Below, piece by piece: positions 9,625 through 17,191 of a stretch of DNA of 38,095 bases (within the stretch, counting starts at the first letter, position 1; each line of letters opens with the position of its first letter). Origin of the DNA: NS-11 sp036505795 (GTDB taxonomy: Bacteria; Nitrospirota; Nitrospiria; Nitrospirales; NS-4). The notes under the pieces were generated by a model that was given only the letters and a program-made list of their open reading frames with translations, was not told the DNA's origin and searched no databases. Position numbers and translations under genes: made by a program. The stretch is from contig DASXSU010000068.1 of NCBI GenBank assembly GCA_036505795.1, positions 1 through 38,095 of the forward strand, written 5' to 3'.

Positions 9625-9858
9625 ATGATCTGTTCAACGTGCGGAGCGTCGACAGTCTCTATTACCCGGGAGGGAACGACGAGGGAAGTTTGCCCATCAT
9701 GCAATATCCCTGATCGCAACTGCACATGGTGTCGACTGCCGATGATCAAGAAGCTGGTCGGTAACGCTCAGTTTGTCCACTACATTTGCCCCAAATGCGT
9801 CTTTCAACACACCACGAAGTATATCGCGCCGCCGCCGGTTATCTCGCCCAATACTTGA
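9625..9858 (+). CDS. Small cysteine-rich zinc-binding protein, unknown function
   Basis: A 77-residue protein with four CxxC pairs: C3/C6, C23/C26, C33/C36 and C55/C58, plus H52. This is enough to coordinate two zinc ions in a double zinc-ribbon or treble-clef arrangement. No catalytic domain is present. The ATG at 9625 follows a GGAG/GAGAG ribosome site; earlier in-frame starts at 9577 overlap the divergent fhs start and are less likely. Only 47 bases separate its start from the fhs start, so the two share a very compact divergent control region. Its last 20 bases overlap the end of the convergent membrane-protein gene. Role not recognised; protein-nucleic-acid or protein-protein contact is only a guess. 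Confidence 0.65.
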   Translation: MICSTCGASTVSITREGTTREVCPSCNIPDRNCTWCRLPMIKKLVGNAQFVHYICPKCVFQHTTKYIAPPPVISPNT

Positions 9859-10189
9859 TCATGTACAGCACTAGCGACGCGGTCATGCCGGCCGCAAATG
9901 GAAGAACCGAATACCTCATCACGCTTTTCCTGAGGGTCTCCGCAGGCCAATGAGGGTGCGTTGTCTGAAGATCACGATAGACAAACTCATACCCCATGAT
10001 CACGTTTCCCAGGATGAGGACCAGGATCCGAAGACTACGGCCCCAGGTATAATCCGCACTCAGAAAGAATTCGAGAATGAAAAAACCGCCTGTGACGTGA
10101 AAGATCGGCACCACCACGCCCAGGAATATGTTCCCCATTCGGCGCCAAGCCGCAGTTGCTTCAAGAGCCTTCGTTTCCAGCGCTTTCAT
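9839..10189 (-). CDS. Small three-helix membrane protein, unknown function
   Basis: A 116-residue protein with an N-terminal amphipathic stretch (MKALETKALEATAAWRRMG) and about three hydrophobic segments, near residues 20-43, 53-70 and 94-113. No family is recognised. The start at 10189 is chosen because its ATG overlaps the stop of the upstream RING-like gene as ATGA, a classic translational-coupling junction; the longer frame to 10372 would run through that upstream gene. The coupling suggests the membrane protein and the cysteine-rich protein are made together and may interact. The 3' end overlaps the convergent zinc protein by 20 bases. Confidence 0.65.
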   Translation of the reverse strand: MKALETKALEATAAWRRMGNIFLGVVVPIFHVTGGFFILEFFLSADYTWGRSLRILVLILGNVIMGYEFVYRDLQTTHPHWPAETLRKSVMRYSVLPFAAGMTASLVLYMIKYWAR

Positions 10190-10539
10190 GGTGGGGTCGG
10201 GGTTGCCGGCTCTGGCGCCGCTGAAGAGTTCGCAGCAGCGGGGACCGGTTCCGTGATCTCGGCTATCGGAGACAGCCTCGGCGCATCCGGCATTCTCTGA
10301 CCGTCCCGCTTCCGTCCAGCTTTGCAATCCCGGCAGATGCGGGGCCGCTCTTTTAGAATTCTCCCCCCGCACAGGCAGCTATAGTGCACCACTTCCGAGC
10401 AGACGGCACACCGGCCCCAACCGCCGGTTAAAAAGGTGCTGTTCCGATAGAGCCCATTCTGACATACCGGGCAGGTCGCCGGTAGGATCTGTAGGGTCAG
10501 TGCCTCGGTCCCTTGTTCCCATAGCCATCGCCAGCTCAT
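10186..10539 (-). CDS. RING/PHD-like C4HC3 zinc-finger protein (Prok-RING-like)
   Basis: A 117-residue protein whose zinc ligands fall in the order C23-x2-C26, C44-x2-C47, H52-x2-C55, C69-x2-C72. This C4HC3 spacing resembles RING/PHD treble-clef domains and the bacterial Prok-RING families. An extra C57 is present. The C-terminal third is basic, then Pro/Ala-rich with no fold evident. No ubiquitin-like, E1 or E2 gene is visible in the window, so a ubiquitin-type role is not supported here. The gene is translationally coupled (ATGA) to a three-helix membrane protein, which points to a membrane-associated pair. The ATG is preceded by AAGGTGA. A plain double zinc ribbon remains an alternative reading. 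Confidence 0.6.
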   Translation of the reverse strand: MSWRWLWEQGTEALTLQILPATCPVCQNGLYRNSTFLTGGWGRCAVCSEVVHYSCLCGGRILKERPRICRDCKAGRKRDGQRMPDAPRLSPIAEITEPVPAAANSSAAPEPATPTPP

Positions 10540-10622
10540 TTCACCTTAACGGCAGCCTCCTTACCGGATCGTGGGGTGAGTCTACACAACGGTCGCCCGG
10601 GCCGCAAGCCCGGTAGAGCGGG

Positions 10623-10628
10623 TATAAT
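10623..10628 (+). promoter_or_regulatory. Perfect -10 hexamer (TATAAT) before the gene at 10649
   Basis: TATAAT at 10623-10628 lies 20 bases before the GTG at 10649. No convincing -35 box is found 16-18 bases upstream, where the sequence is GC-rich. If used, the leader would be only about 14 nt but would still hold the GAGGA ribosome site. Confidence 0.4.
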
Positions 10629-10648
10629 ACACGCGACAAGAGGACCCA

Positions 10649-11233
10649 GTGGGATTTGTCTTTCGGGCCATGCTGAGCGTTGTCGCCACGGCTTCAATCG
10701 CGTCCGCAATTGATGTTCAGCCTCAACCTGAAAAGATAGCTGCCGCAACGGAACGCGGCCACGAAGCAGCGATCGCGCGAACTCCCCCCGATCGTCTCTA
10801 CACCTGGTTCGGCCCGGACAGCGGCGATCTCACACCGCGCGGATTTCTGATGACCAAACTGGACGCGCTCGCCGTGATGGCGGCACATTTCGGCCTTCGG
10901 GGTCTAACTCCGTCGGAACTCGATCAAAACCAGGTCTTGGCGGAACCCTACCTTCTAGTGACCATCACATTATTTGGGGATCGACCCACATTCGCGGTGG
11001 ACAGTTATGTGCTCCTACAGCAGGGGGGACGCACGATCATTCCGGTCAAAGTCCGATTCGACGCCCATGCCACCCGAATCGGCACAGCTGCCTCCTCTCA
11101 TGCGTACCGGGCCAAGGTCGTCGCCTTCTTCGCGTATACCGATTTCGATCCGCTTGCGAAGAGCCGGCTGTCGGTTTTTCCCCAAGATGGAGGGGAAGTA
11201 ACCTTCGATCTCGACTTTGCAGCGATTCAGTAA
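10649..11233 (+). CDS. Predicted secreted protein, unknown function
   Basis: A 194-residue protein with a short N-terminal signal sequence (hydrophobic 3-18, Ala-rich cleavage region ASIASAIDVQ). The mature part is mixed alpha/beta with no motif I recognise: RTPPDRLYTWFG near 45, then several beta-strand-like stretches (YLLVTITLFG, DSYVLLQQGG). The start is GTG, preceded by AGAGGA. A -10 hexamer lies 20 bases upstream. It stands between the divergent RING-like gene and the polyprenyl synthase gene, about 123 bases before the latter. The high content of beta strands suggests a small periplasmic or envelope protein, but this is inference only. Confidence 0.6.
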   Translation: MGFVFRAMLSVVATASIASAIDVQPQPEKIAAATERGHEAAIARTPPDRLYTWFGPDSGDLTPRGFLMTKLDALAVMAAHFGLRGLTPSELDQNQVLAEPYLLVTITLFGDRPTFAVDSYVLLQQGGRTIIPVKVRFDAHATRIGTAASSHAYRAKVVAFFAYTDFDPLAKSRLSVFPQDGGEVTFDLDFAAIQ

Positions 11234-11356
11234 GGACTTCATTTGCGCCTGACAAATAATATTTGAGATGTTGCGTCGGTCCTCACAGTAACTGAAGATG
11301 CGCCGTTCTGAAGGTTTGACACCTTGTCTTAGCCCTTGTTAAGCTGCCGCCCGCCG

Positions 11357-12244
11357 ATGAATTTTTTAGCATACCTAGAGGAAAAGCGTCGCATCGTCGA
11401 TGCTTACCTTGATTCCGTGATTCCATCGGAAACCTCTCCGCCGGAGACGCTTCACAAGGCCATGCGTTACAGTTTGTTCGCAGGCGGCAAACGGGTGCGT
11501 CCGATTCTTGTGATCGCGTCCTATGAAGCCTTTCAGACCGCCTCTGAGGCAACCCTGCCCTGCGCCGCCGCATTGGAGTTGGTGCATACCTATTCGCTCA
11601 TTCACGACGATCTGCCCTCCATGGACAACGATGATTACCGGCGGGGGAAGCTCACCAACCATAAGGTCTTCGGAGAGGCCATGGCCATCCTCACCGGCGA
11701 TGCGCTGCTCACGATGGCTTTCGATCTTCTCAGCAGGAATTCGATGAACGGAGTAGACCCCGGCGCGCAACTCCGTGTGGTGCAAGAACTGGCCGGCGGG
11801 GCCGGCGACGCCGGAATGGTAGCCGGACAGGTCGCCGACATCGAAGCCGAGGGGAAGGATATCGATCTGGCAACCCTCGAAGGCGTTCATCGCTGGAAGA
11901 CCGGAAAGCTCATCCGAGCCGCAGTCCGAATCGGCGGAATTCTCGGAGGCGCATCACCGACGATGCTGACACAATTGACGGGGTACGCTGAGGACATCGG
12001 CCTCGCGTTTCAAATCGCCGACGATGTGCTGAACGTGGTGGGATCCCGCGAGGAACTGGGGAAAGATGCCAATACGGATGCCTCGCGCGGCAAAAAGACT
12101 TACGCCACATTCTTCGGGGTGGAGGGCGCGCGAAAACTGGCCGACGAACGTGCGGCGTCCGCGATCCAACATCTCGCAGACTTCGATTCAAAGGCTGACC
12201 CCCTGCGGGAGCTTGCGCGCTACACGACCGCCAGAAAAAATTAG
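11357..12244 (+). CDS. ispA: Polyprenyl (farnesyl/geranylgeranyl) diphosphate synthase
   Basis: A 295-residue trans-isoprenyl diphosphate synthase that condenses IPP with allylic diphosphates to supply FPP or GGPP. The first aspartate-rich motif is DDLPSMDNDD with RRG following. The GGKRVRP binding loop is near residue 42, and the HTYSLIHDD helix is conserved. The second aspartate-rich motif appears as DDVLN, where many family members have DDILD, a conservative loss of the last Asp. Chain length cannot be decided from sequence alone. It precedes hpnA by 16 bases and lies near a carotenoid gene, consistent with supplying squalene/hopanoid and carotenoid synthesis. The ATG at 11357 gives the normal family length; a TTG seven codons earlier is possible. 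Confidence 0.9.
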   Translation: MNFLAYLEEKRRIVDAYLDSVIPSETSPPETLHKAMRYSLFAGGKRVRPILVIASYEAFQTASEATLPCAAALELVHTYSLIHDDLPSMDNDDYRRGKLTNHKVFGEAMAILTGDALLTMAFDLLSRNSMNGVDPGAQLRVVQELAGGAGDAGMVAGQVADIEAEGKDIDLATLEGVHRWKTGKLIRAAVRIGGILGGASPTMLTQLTGYAEDIGLAFQIADDVLNVVGSREELGKDANTDASRGKKTYATFFGVEGARKLADERAASAIQHLADFDSKADPLRELARYTTARKN

Positions 12245-12260
12245 TGACTTTCATTGGAGC

Positions 12261-13253
12261 ATGCCAACGAGAGCGCTCGTGACGGGATCAACGGGCTTTA
12301 TTGGAGCCGCAGTCACCCGGGGCCTGGTGGCGAAAGGGGTGGATGTCCGGGTTCTCGTTCGGGCCACAAGCGACCTCCACAATCTTGAAGGACTGCCCGT
12401 CGAGCGGCAAACGGGAGACCTCCGCGATCCGGAGTCGCTTCGCCGAGCCCTCGCCGGTTGCCAGCAGCTTTATCATGTGGCCGCGCATTATGCACTCTGG
12501 GCTCCGGATCCTCAGGTCTTTTATGACATCAACGTGGCCGGGACCCGCGCTCTCTTGGAAGCGGCCCGCGACGCGGGCGTTGAGCGCATCGTCTATACCA
12601 GTACCATCGGCGCCATTGGCTTGCCGCCAGGCGGCGGACTTGGAACAGAAGAGACGCCGGTCTCATGGCTGCAGATGACGGGACATTATAAACGCTCCAA
12701 GTTTCTCGCAGAACAGGAAGTTCTCAAACTCGCGCGCGAAGGGCTTCCGGTCATCATCGTCAACCCCAGCGCTCCCGTCGGTCCGCGGGACATCAAACCG
12801 ACCCCCACAGGACAGATTATCGTCGATTTCATGAAGCGCCGGATGAAGGCCTATATTGAAACCGGCATGAACCTCGTGGATGTGGATGATGTGGCTGCCG
12901 GCCACCTGCTCGCGATGGAGAAAGGGCGCATCGGAGAACGCTACATCTTAGGAAACCGGAACCTGTCGCTCTATGAGGTCTTCAGCACGTTGAGCCGGCT
13001 GACCGGGATTCGGGCTCCACGAGTAAAGCTGCCGCGCGCTAGCATCTTGCCCTTGGCCTACGCCAATCAATGGCTCTCGGATCATCTCACGCATCGGCCG
13101 CCACGGATTCCTTTGGAGGGCGTGAAGATGGCCAAATATGTGATGCATTACGATTGCGCAAAGGCAATCCGAGAACTCGGGTTGCCGCAGACCCCTGTTG
13201 AGTCCGCCATGGAAAGCGCCGTGCGATGGTTTAAGGATCATAAGTATGCATAA
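12261..13253 (+). CDS. hpnA: Hopanoid-associated NAD-dependent epimerase/dehydratase HpnA
   Basis: A 330-residue extended SDR with the Rossmann motif TGSTGFIG at 8-15 and catalytic Y143-K147 in GHYKRSK. The family segments VAAHYALWAPDP and VNPSAPVGPRDIKPTPTG are present. These match the hopanoid-associated sugar epimerase HpnA, implicated in modifying hopanoid side chains; the exact reaction is not established from sequence. The start ATG at 12261 leaves a 16-base gap from the polyprenyl synthase stop; an in-frame extension back to 12066 overlaps that gene and is rejected. The downstream secreted-protein gene overlaps it by 8 bases, so ispA-hpnA-unknown looks like an operon. No squalene-hopene cyclase is in the window. 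Confidence 0.88.
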   Translation: MPTRALVTGSTGFIGAAVTRGLVAKGVDVRVLVRATSDLHNLEGLPVERQTGDLRDPESLRRALAGCQQLYHVAAHYALWAPDPQVFYDINVAGTRALLEAARDAGVERIVYTSTIGAIGLPPGGGLGTEETPVSWLQMTGHYKRSKFLAEQEVLKLAREGLPVIIVNPSAPVGPRDIKPTPTGQIIVDFMKRRMKAYIETGMNLVDVDDVAAGHLLAMEKGRIGERYILGNRNLSLYEVFSTLSRLTGIRAPRVKLPRASILPLAYANQWLSDHLTHRPPRIPLEGVKMAKYVMHYDCAKAIRELGLPQTPVESAMESAVRWFKDHKYA

Positions 13254-13923
13254 GAAAGGTCGGTTCTGCTCCAGCGGACGAGCCCTGTGGTTATGCGGAG
13301 CCATGGCACTGGCCGGCCCTGTGTATGCTGATGCGCTCTCCGCACCCGCGCCGCAGTCCTGCACGGATCGTGGGCTCACCGATCCGGCGTCGGATAGGCT
13401 GAATGCATGGGGCGACAATCCGACCCGGCTCGCAATGCTACAGAGGGTGCGGCAAGTTGCTGAAGAGATCGGCGTAACGAGTGTATTGGGCTTGGAAATC
13501 GGGCTTGCCGGCAGCCAGAGTATTTACAACGGTATATGGCTACTGGAAACGCCTTCCGGCATTAGATCCTTGAACGTGGAAACCCCTGATACCGGGAGGA
13601 AGTTGCCGGTGTCCAGCGAACGGACCGTGGATCAGGCAGCCTATGCTCTCCTGTGGACCGAACTGGAAGATCTTCGTGTGTGGGACACTCCGTCCGACAC
13701 CAAAACCGTCAATTTGCATCCGGATGCGCCGGTCTTTACCGCCACCTTCTGCCGCGAAGGCCGGTTGCATCGGGTCCGTATTGAGAATCCCCCGCTTCCC
13801 ACCTGGGGCAAAGATGACAGCTTTGATCAAGCCCGCCGGCGACACGACAAGAAGGCGCGCGAATTCATGCTGCGACCCCGAGACCGGGCGATCGAAGTGA
13901 TTCGGCTGATTCAGGCATTTTGA
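13246..13923 (+). CDS. Predicted secreted protein coupled to hpnA
   Basis: A 225-residue protein with a signal peptide (basic MHKKGR, hydrophobic core about 15-28, AYADA-type cleavage near residue 29). The mature portion contains three cysteines in the first 140 residues and no recognised domain. It has an internal segment resembling a general envelope fold (WLLETPSGIRSLNVETPD). The ATG at 13246 overlaps the hpnA stop by 8 bases, arguing for translational coupling and a role linked to envelope lipids. It is followed 7 bases later by the carotenoid gene. The function is not recognised, and the longer upstream start (13198) is inside hpnA and unlikely. Confidence 0.65.
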   Translation: MHKKGRFCSSGRALWLCGAMALAGPVYADALSAPAPQSCTDRGLTDPASDRLNAWGDNPTRLAMLQRVRQVAEEIGVTSVLGLEIGLAGSQSIYNGIWLLETPSGIRSLNVETPDTGRKLPVSSERTVDQAAYALLWTELEDLRVWDTPSDTKTVNLHPDAPVFTATFCREGRLHRVRIENPPLPTWGKDDSFDQARRRHDKKAREFMLRPRDRAIEVIRLIQAF

Positions 13924-13930
13924 CCGTGTA

Positions 13931-14719
13931 ATGGAGTTTCTGGCCCTTCTGGGCAAAACCCTGCTTCTGCGCCCCTACGTATTTCTATTTTTGTCGCTGG
14001 CCCTGGGGGTGGCGGGCTCTCTCATGGGGCGCGCCCGGACAGTCGCTTTTTTTCTCATTACCTGGATCGTGGCATATGTGTGCGAGTTTTCGTCCACGCG
14101 CACCGGCATCCCCTTCGGCTGGTACTTCTATACCGGCTCGACTCGCGGCCAGGAGCTGTACCTGAGCAATGTGCCGTTTATGGATTCGCTCTCATTTACA
14201 TTTCTATTGTTTGCCAGTTACTGCCTAAGTCTCTTGTTCATCGCGCCGATCCGGAAGCAAGGGTCGGCCATGCACATCTCCTACAATCGCACCCTACGGG
14301 TGTCTTGGCCTGTGCTTGCCCTGACGATCCTGTTCTTCGTCCTGATCGATATCATCATCGACCCAGTCGCGCTCCGCGGTGACCGCTGGTTTTTAGGGAA
14401 GATCTATTACTATCCGGAGCCCGGATTTCACTTCGGCGTGCCGATCGCCAATTACCTTGGATGGGGCGCCGTCGGGCTCATTGCCTTGTGTCTGTTCCGG
14501 TTCGTGGATCGGCGGGTACGCGATCAGGATACGGACGCCAACAAAGCGGGCCCCCTGATGCTCGGCAGCGCCTTGTTTTATGCCGTACTCTGCTTCAACC
14601 TAGCGATAACCTTCTGGATCGGTGAGCCGCTCATCGGCTTGACCGGAGCCCTGATCTACCTGCCCATCACCGCATTGTTGTTGATAAAACTCGCCGGCCG
14701 GCTCCCGCTGCAGCTCTAG
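13931..14719 (+). CDS. Carotenoid biosynthesis membrane protein, DUF422/CruF-like
   Basis: A 262-residue integral membrane protein with about seven to eight hydrophobic helices. It belongs to the DUF422 family, which includes CruF-type carotenoid 1,2-hydratases and the archaeal bisanhydrobacterioruberin hydratase. Conserved polar positions inside or next to helices include the E-F-S-S-T-RTGIPFGWYFYT block (about 51-68), D-x-IIDPVALR (about 143-151) and FGVPIANYLGW (about 168-178). These are the hallmarks of the family. The substrate is unproven, probably a linear or monocyclic carotene. It sits 7 bases after the secreted protein and shares the direction of ispA and hpnA, so this stretch appears devoted to isoprenoid membrane lipids. 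Confidence 0.82.
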   Translation: MEFLALLGKTLLLRPYVFLFLSLALGVAGSLMGRARTVAFFLITWIVAYVCEFSSTRTGIPFGWYFYTGSTRGQELYLSNVPFMDSLSFTFLLFASYCLSLLFIAPIRKQGSAMHISYNRTLRVSWPVLALTILFFVLIDIIIDPVALRGDRWFLGKIYYYPEPGFHFGVPIANYLGWGAVGLIALCLFRFVDRRVRDQDTDANKAGPLMLGSALFYAVLCFNLAITFWIGEPLIGLTGALIYLPITALLLIKLAGRLPLQL

Positions 14720-14800
14720 TTCTCCGCTCAGCTCCGCGTTTCTCAAGAATCTCTCGAAAGAATCCGTAAAGTAGTATATCACCTAGATAAAACAACGGAT

Positions 14801-15463
14801 ATGGAAGAACCGACCGCCACCCCACTGAATGCTGAACACCAAGCCATGGCTGAAGAACATGTCAGCCCGGGGTTTCTCATCCTGTCGAGTTCGCTGAACT
14901 TGCTGTATAGGGATGAGCAGTCCTGGAAGCTCTGCGGGATCATCAACCGAATTCAGGAAGGGAAATCGGCGAATGGCGTGCTGCCGCAGGCCGTACTGCA
15001 AGTCTGCACGCAAATTGCCGGCTTGATGCGCTCGGGGAACATCAAGAACGCAGAGGACCTTCAAATCAAACAGGTGGTTGCCGACCGTCGGACAGAAATC
15101 CTGATCCTGGCGGCCGGGCTTCCGGACGCGAAAGATGCGGATCGCTCGGAAATTCTCGTCCTCCTGGAGGAGATCAGCCGCCCGTCTGCACCCTTACTTC
15201 GGAGCGCAAAGAAGCGGTTTCACTTCACAGACCGAGAAGTGAGCGTGGTGCAACATCTTCTGAAAGGAATGACCAATAAGGAAATTGCCAATGAGATGGA
15301 CGTCACCGAGCAGACCGTCAAAGAACACATTAAAAATGTCATGAAGAAAACCAACACATTGACCAGGACGGCGATCCTGCTGGCCGTCAGCGGTGTGCTT
15401 CCTCCCGCTCAGTCCGAAAACGTTAAAACCGCCCCTCGCCCCAGACGATCCCTCGAGCGCTAA
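14801..15463 (+). CDS. LuxR/GerE-type transcriptional regulator
   Basis: A 220-residue protein with a C-terminal LuxR-type HTH at about 142-197. The segments FTDREVSVVQHLLKGMTNKEIA and VTEQTVKEHIKNVMKK are clear, with the turn around E161 and the recognition helix around TVKEHI. The N-terminal 130 residues are not a receiver domain (no DD/D/K set). They are short alpha/beta with a PAS-like beginning (FLILSSSLNLLYRDEQ). The ATG at 14801 is preceded by an AT-rich stretch that could hold its promoter. The target genes are unknown; neighbours are a carotenoid gene upstream and a small helical protein downstream. Confidence 0.85.
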   Translation: MEEPTATPLNAEHQAMAEEHVSPGFLILSSSLNLLYRDEQSWKLCGIINRIQEGKSANGVLPQAVLQVCTQIAGLMRSGNIKNAEDLQIKQVVADRRTEILILAAGLPDAKDADRSEILVLLEEISRPSAPLLRSAKKRFHFTDREVSVVQHLLKGMTNKEIANEMDVTEQTVKEHIKNVMKKTNTLTRTAILLAVSGVLPPAQSENVKTAPRPRRSLER

Positions 15464-15598
15464 AGTCCTGTTCGGCTAATAGCCTGCTTGCCCTTGGCCT
15501 CTACGCCGAAGTATTGTCTGTCCCCCGAAAGGGCCCTGGCGCACCAGCAGCAAACCGATTACAGTCGCTCCTTCACACTACGCAGGCAGGCTCTCCAT

Positions 15599-15808
15599 AT
15601 GTCTCTTACAAGCGAAGTCCTTCTGTTAGAGGCCAAGAGAGCGATCCTCGAATATCATCTCCAGCAGTATCAATTGACCTCTCCCGAACTCCCCTCCGAA
15701 GAACGGCTCCTTCACCTGCAGCGAGCGCTGCATTCGGCCGCGGGGCTCTTGCAAGATAGCCTGAGCCTGCTGGGAAAGATCCGGGAGGACGGCCTGGAAC
15801 GCGATTGA
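15599..15808 (+). CDS. Small helical protein, unknown function
   Basis: A 69-residue protein that is almost entirely predicted helix, with heptad-like leucines (EVLLLEAKRAILEYHLQQYQ, then LLHLQRALHSAAGLLQDSL). This suggests a helical hairpin or coiled-coil adaptor. The ATG at 15599 is chosen over the upstream in-frame start at 15488 because the upstream portion has no family-like character and lies next to the LuxR gene end. It is followed by a plausible intrinsic terminator. No known family is recognised. Confidence 0.45.
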   Translation: MSLTSEVLLLEAKRAILEYHLQQYQLTSPELPSEERLLHLQRALHSAAGLLQDSLSLLGKIREDGLERD

Positions 15809-15833
15809 ACGGATAGCCCGCACTCTGTGCTCC

Positions 15834-15860
15834 GTCGGGTTCTGCCCGGCTTTTTGTTTT
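15834..15860 (+). terminator. Candidate intrinsic terminator
   Basis: A six-base-pair stem (GTCGGG/CCCGGC, one G-T pair, 15834-15839 with 15845-15850) encloses a five-base loop and is followed by TTTTTGTTTT at 15851-15860. It lies 26 bases after the stop at 15808. Confidence 0.6.
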
Positions 15861-15974
15861 CCGCACCCGTCCTAGAAGTCCCCGCCGCTGTAGCGCACCC
15901 ATTGACCGCATTGCCGGACTTGCGCGTGCCATGGTATTGTTGACGATCGGCATGACTGGACTATCTCTCCGCAC

Positions 15975-17051
15975 ATGCTCTTGAAGCTCATCATCGGTGC
16001 TGTCCTGGTTCCGCTTGTCTGGTTCCTGACGGATGCCATGCACTTTCCGCGCGTCTTTCAGATCATGTTCGTTCTGTACGTCCTCTTGGGTCTTGTGGTT
16101 TTCCTTCTTCTGGATGCCCCTCCCGTTCGGAAGATCGGAGGCTGGACAGCGGCAGCCTCGCTGGTCCTGTTTTATGTGGTGCTTTCGGCGGCGTATGTAC
16201 TGGGCGCATCGATCCTGCCTCAATATGACCCGAATGTGGAGAAGGAAAAAATCGATAAGATTGTGAAGCCGAAGATGGAAACCCCGGAGCAACGCCGGGC
16301 TCGACTGGAGTCGCTTCTGAAAAAAACCGAAGAGTTGCAAGCTAAGACTACAACGCTTCTGACGGAACTCAACAGATTTTCGCCGCCCCAGGCTGCAACT
16401 GCTCCTTCCGCCACGTCTGCGTCCGCGGCTTCTGGCCCTGTAAACATCATCGCGCGCGGTATAGAGGTCTATGACCTACAGGAGTGCTACAACTGCCACA
16501 AGATCGGTGGTAAGGGGTCAGTCAAAAAGCGTGGGCCGATTCTCGATAATATCGGAAGCTATTTGACGGTCGATGACATCAAGAAGAAGATCTTCGATCC
16601 AGGCTACTTGTACGCGGAAGGATTCGAAAAAGAGCACAAGAAAGGCCTGATGCCGGATAAATACAAGGAACTGATGACCGACGAGGAAGTCACTGCGCTC
16701 GCGGCATACCTTGCCACACTCAAGAACGGGTCACCAGAAACCCCAAAACCAATCTTCGTAAAAAGTAATGTCAGCCACGGCTTTATTGTCTATGGGTATG
16801 TCAAAGACAAGACCGGCAAACCATTGCCGGGAGTGACCGTCCTCGCTAAACCCCTTAAAGAGGGTCGGGAGGCCCACGACGGAAAAACAAATACCGAGGG
16901 ATACTACGAAATCTTCCTCCACATCCATAACGAAGACGTCGGTACGAAGATCGAGGTCAGCGCGAAGGATGCGAAGAAGGAGATTACCGCCAACTACAAC
17001 CCGGAGGACAAGGTCACGAAGCGCCAGGCTGCGGTAGACCTGGCTCTTTAG
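15975..17051 (+). CDS. Membrane-anchored cytochrome c fused to a carboxypeptidase-regulatory-like domain
   Basis: A 358-residue protein. Three transmembrane helices (about 4-18, 28-47 and 57-81) place the rest outside the inner membrane. A charged coiled coil (about 86-135) and an Ala/Ser/Pro linker (135-155) follow. One c-type heme site is C171-Y-N-C174-H175, with M226 in GLMPDKY as the likely distal ligand. A C-terminal beta-sandwich of about 90 residues (266-358) resembles the carboxypeptidase-regulatory/transthyretin-like fold (GYVKDKTGKPLPGVTVLAKPL, then DGKTNTEGYYEI). The order membrane-heme-beta-domain suggests an electron carrier tethered to the membrane, with a domain for docking. 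No other respiratory subunits are adjacent, so the partner is unknown. Confidence 0.85.
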   Translation: MLLKLIIGAVLVPLVWFLTDAMHFPRVFQIMFVLYVLLGLVVFLLLDAPPVRKIGGWTAAASLVLFYVVLSAAYVLGASILPQYDPNVEKEKIDKIVKPKMETPEQRRARLESLLKKTEELQAKTTTLLTELNRFSPPQAATAPSATSASAASGPVNIIARGIEVYDLQECYNCHKIGGKGSVKKRGPILDNIGSYLTVDDIKKKIFDPGYLYAEGFEKEHKKGLMPDKYKELMTDEEVTALAAYLATLKNGSPETPKPIFVKSNVSHGFIVYGYVKDKTGKPLPGVTVLAKPLKEGREAHDGKTNTEGYYEIFLHIHNEDVGTKIEVSAKDAKKEITANYNPEDKVTKRQAAVDLAL

Positions 17052-17191
17052 CTGACGAATAGACCTCTAATCCGCTTCTTGTTCCTCCTATGCCAGGCTC
17101 TTAGCCCCGCCAAACGAGTGCCTGATAGATTCTCTGACAGTTCTGACGACCGTCGGTTTCTTGTCCCCTCTCTAGGCAGGAGGAGAGATCG

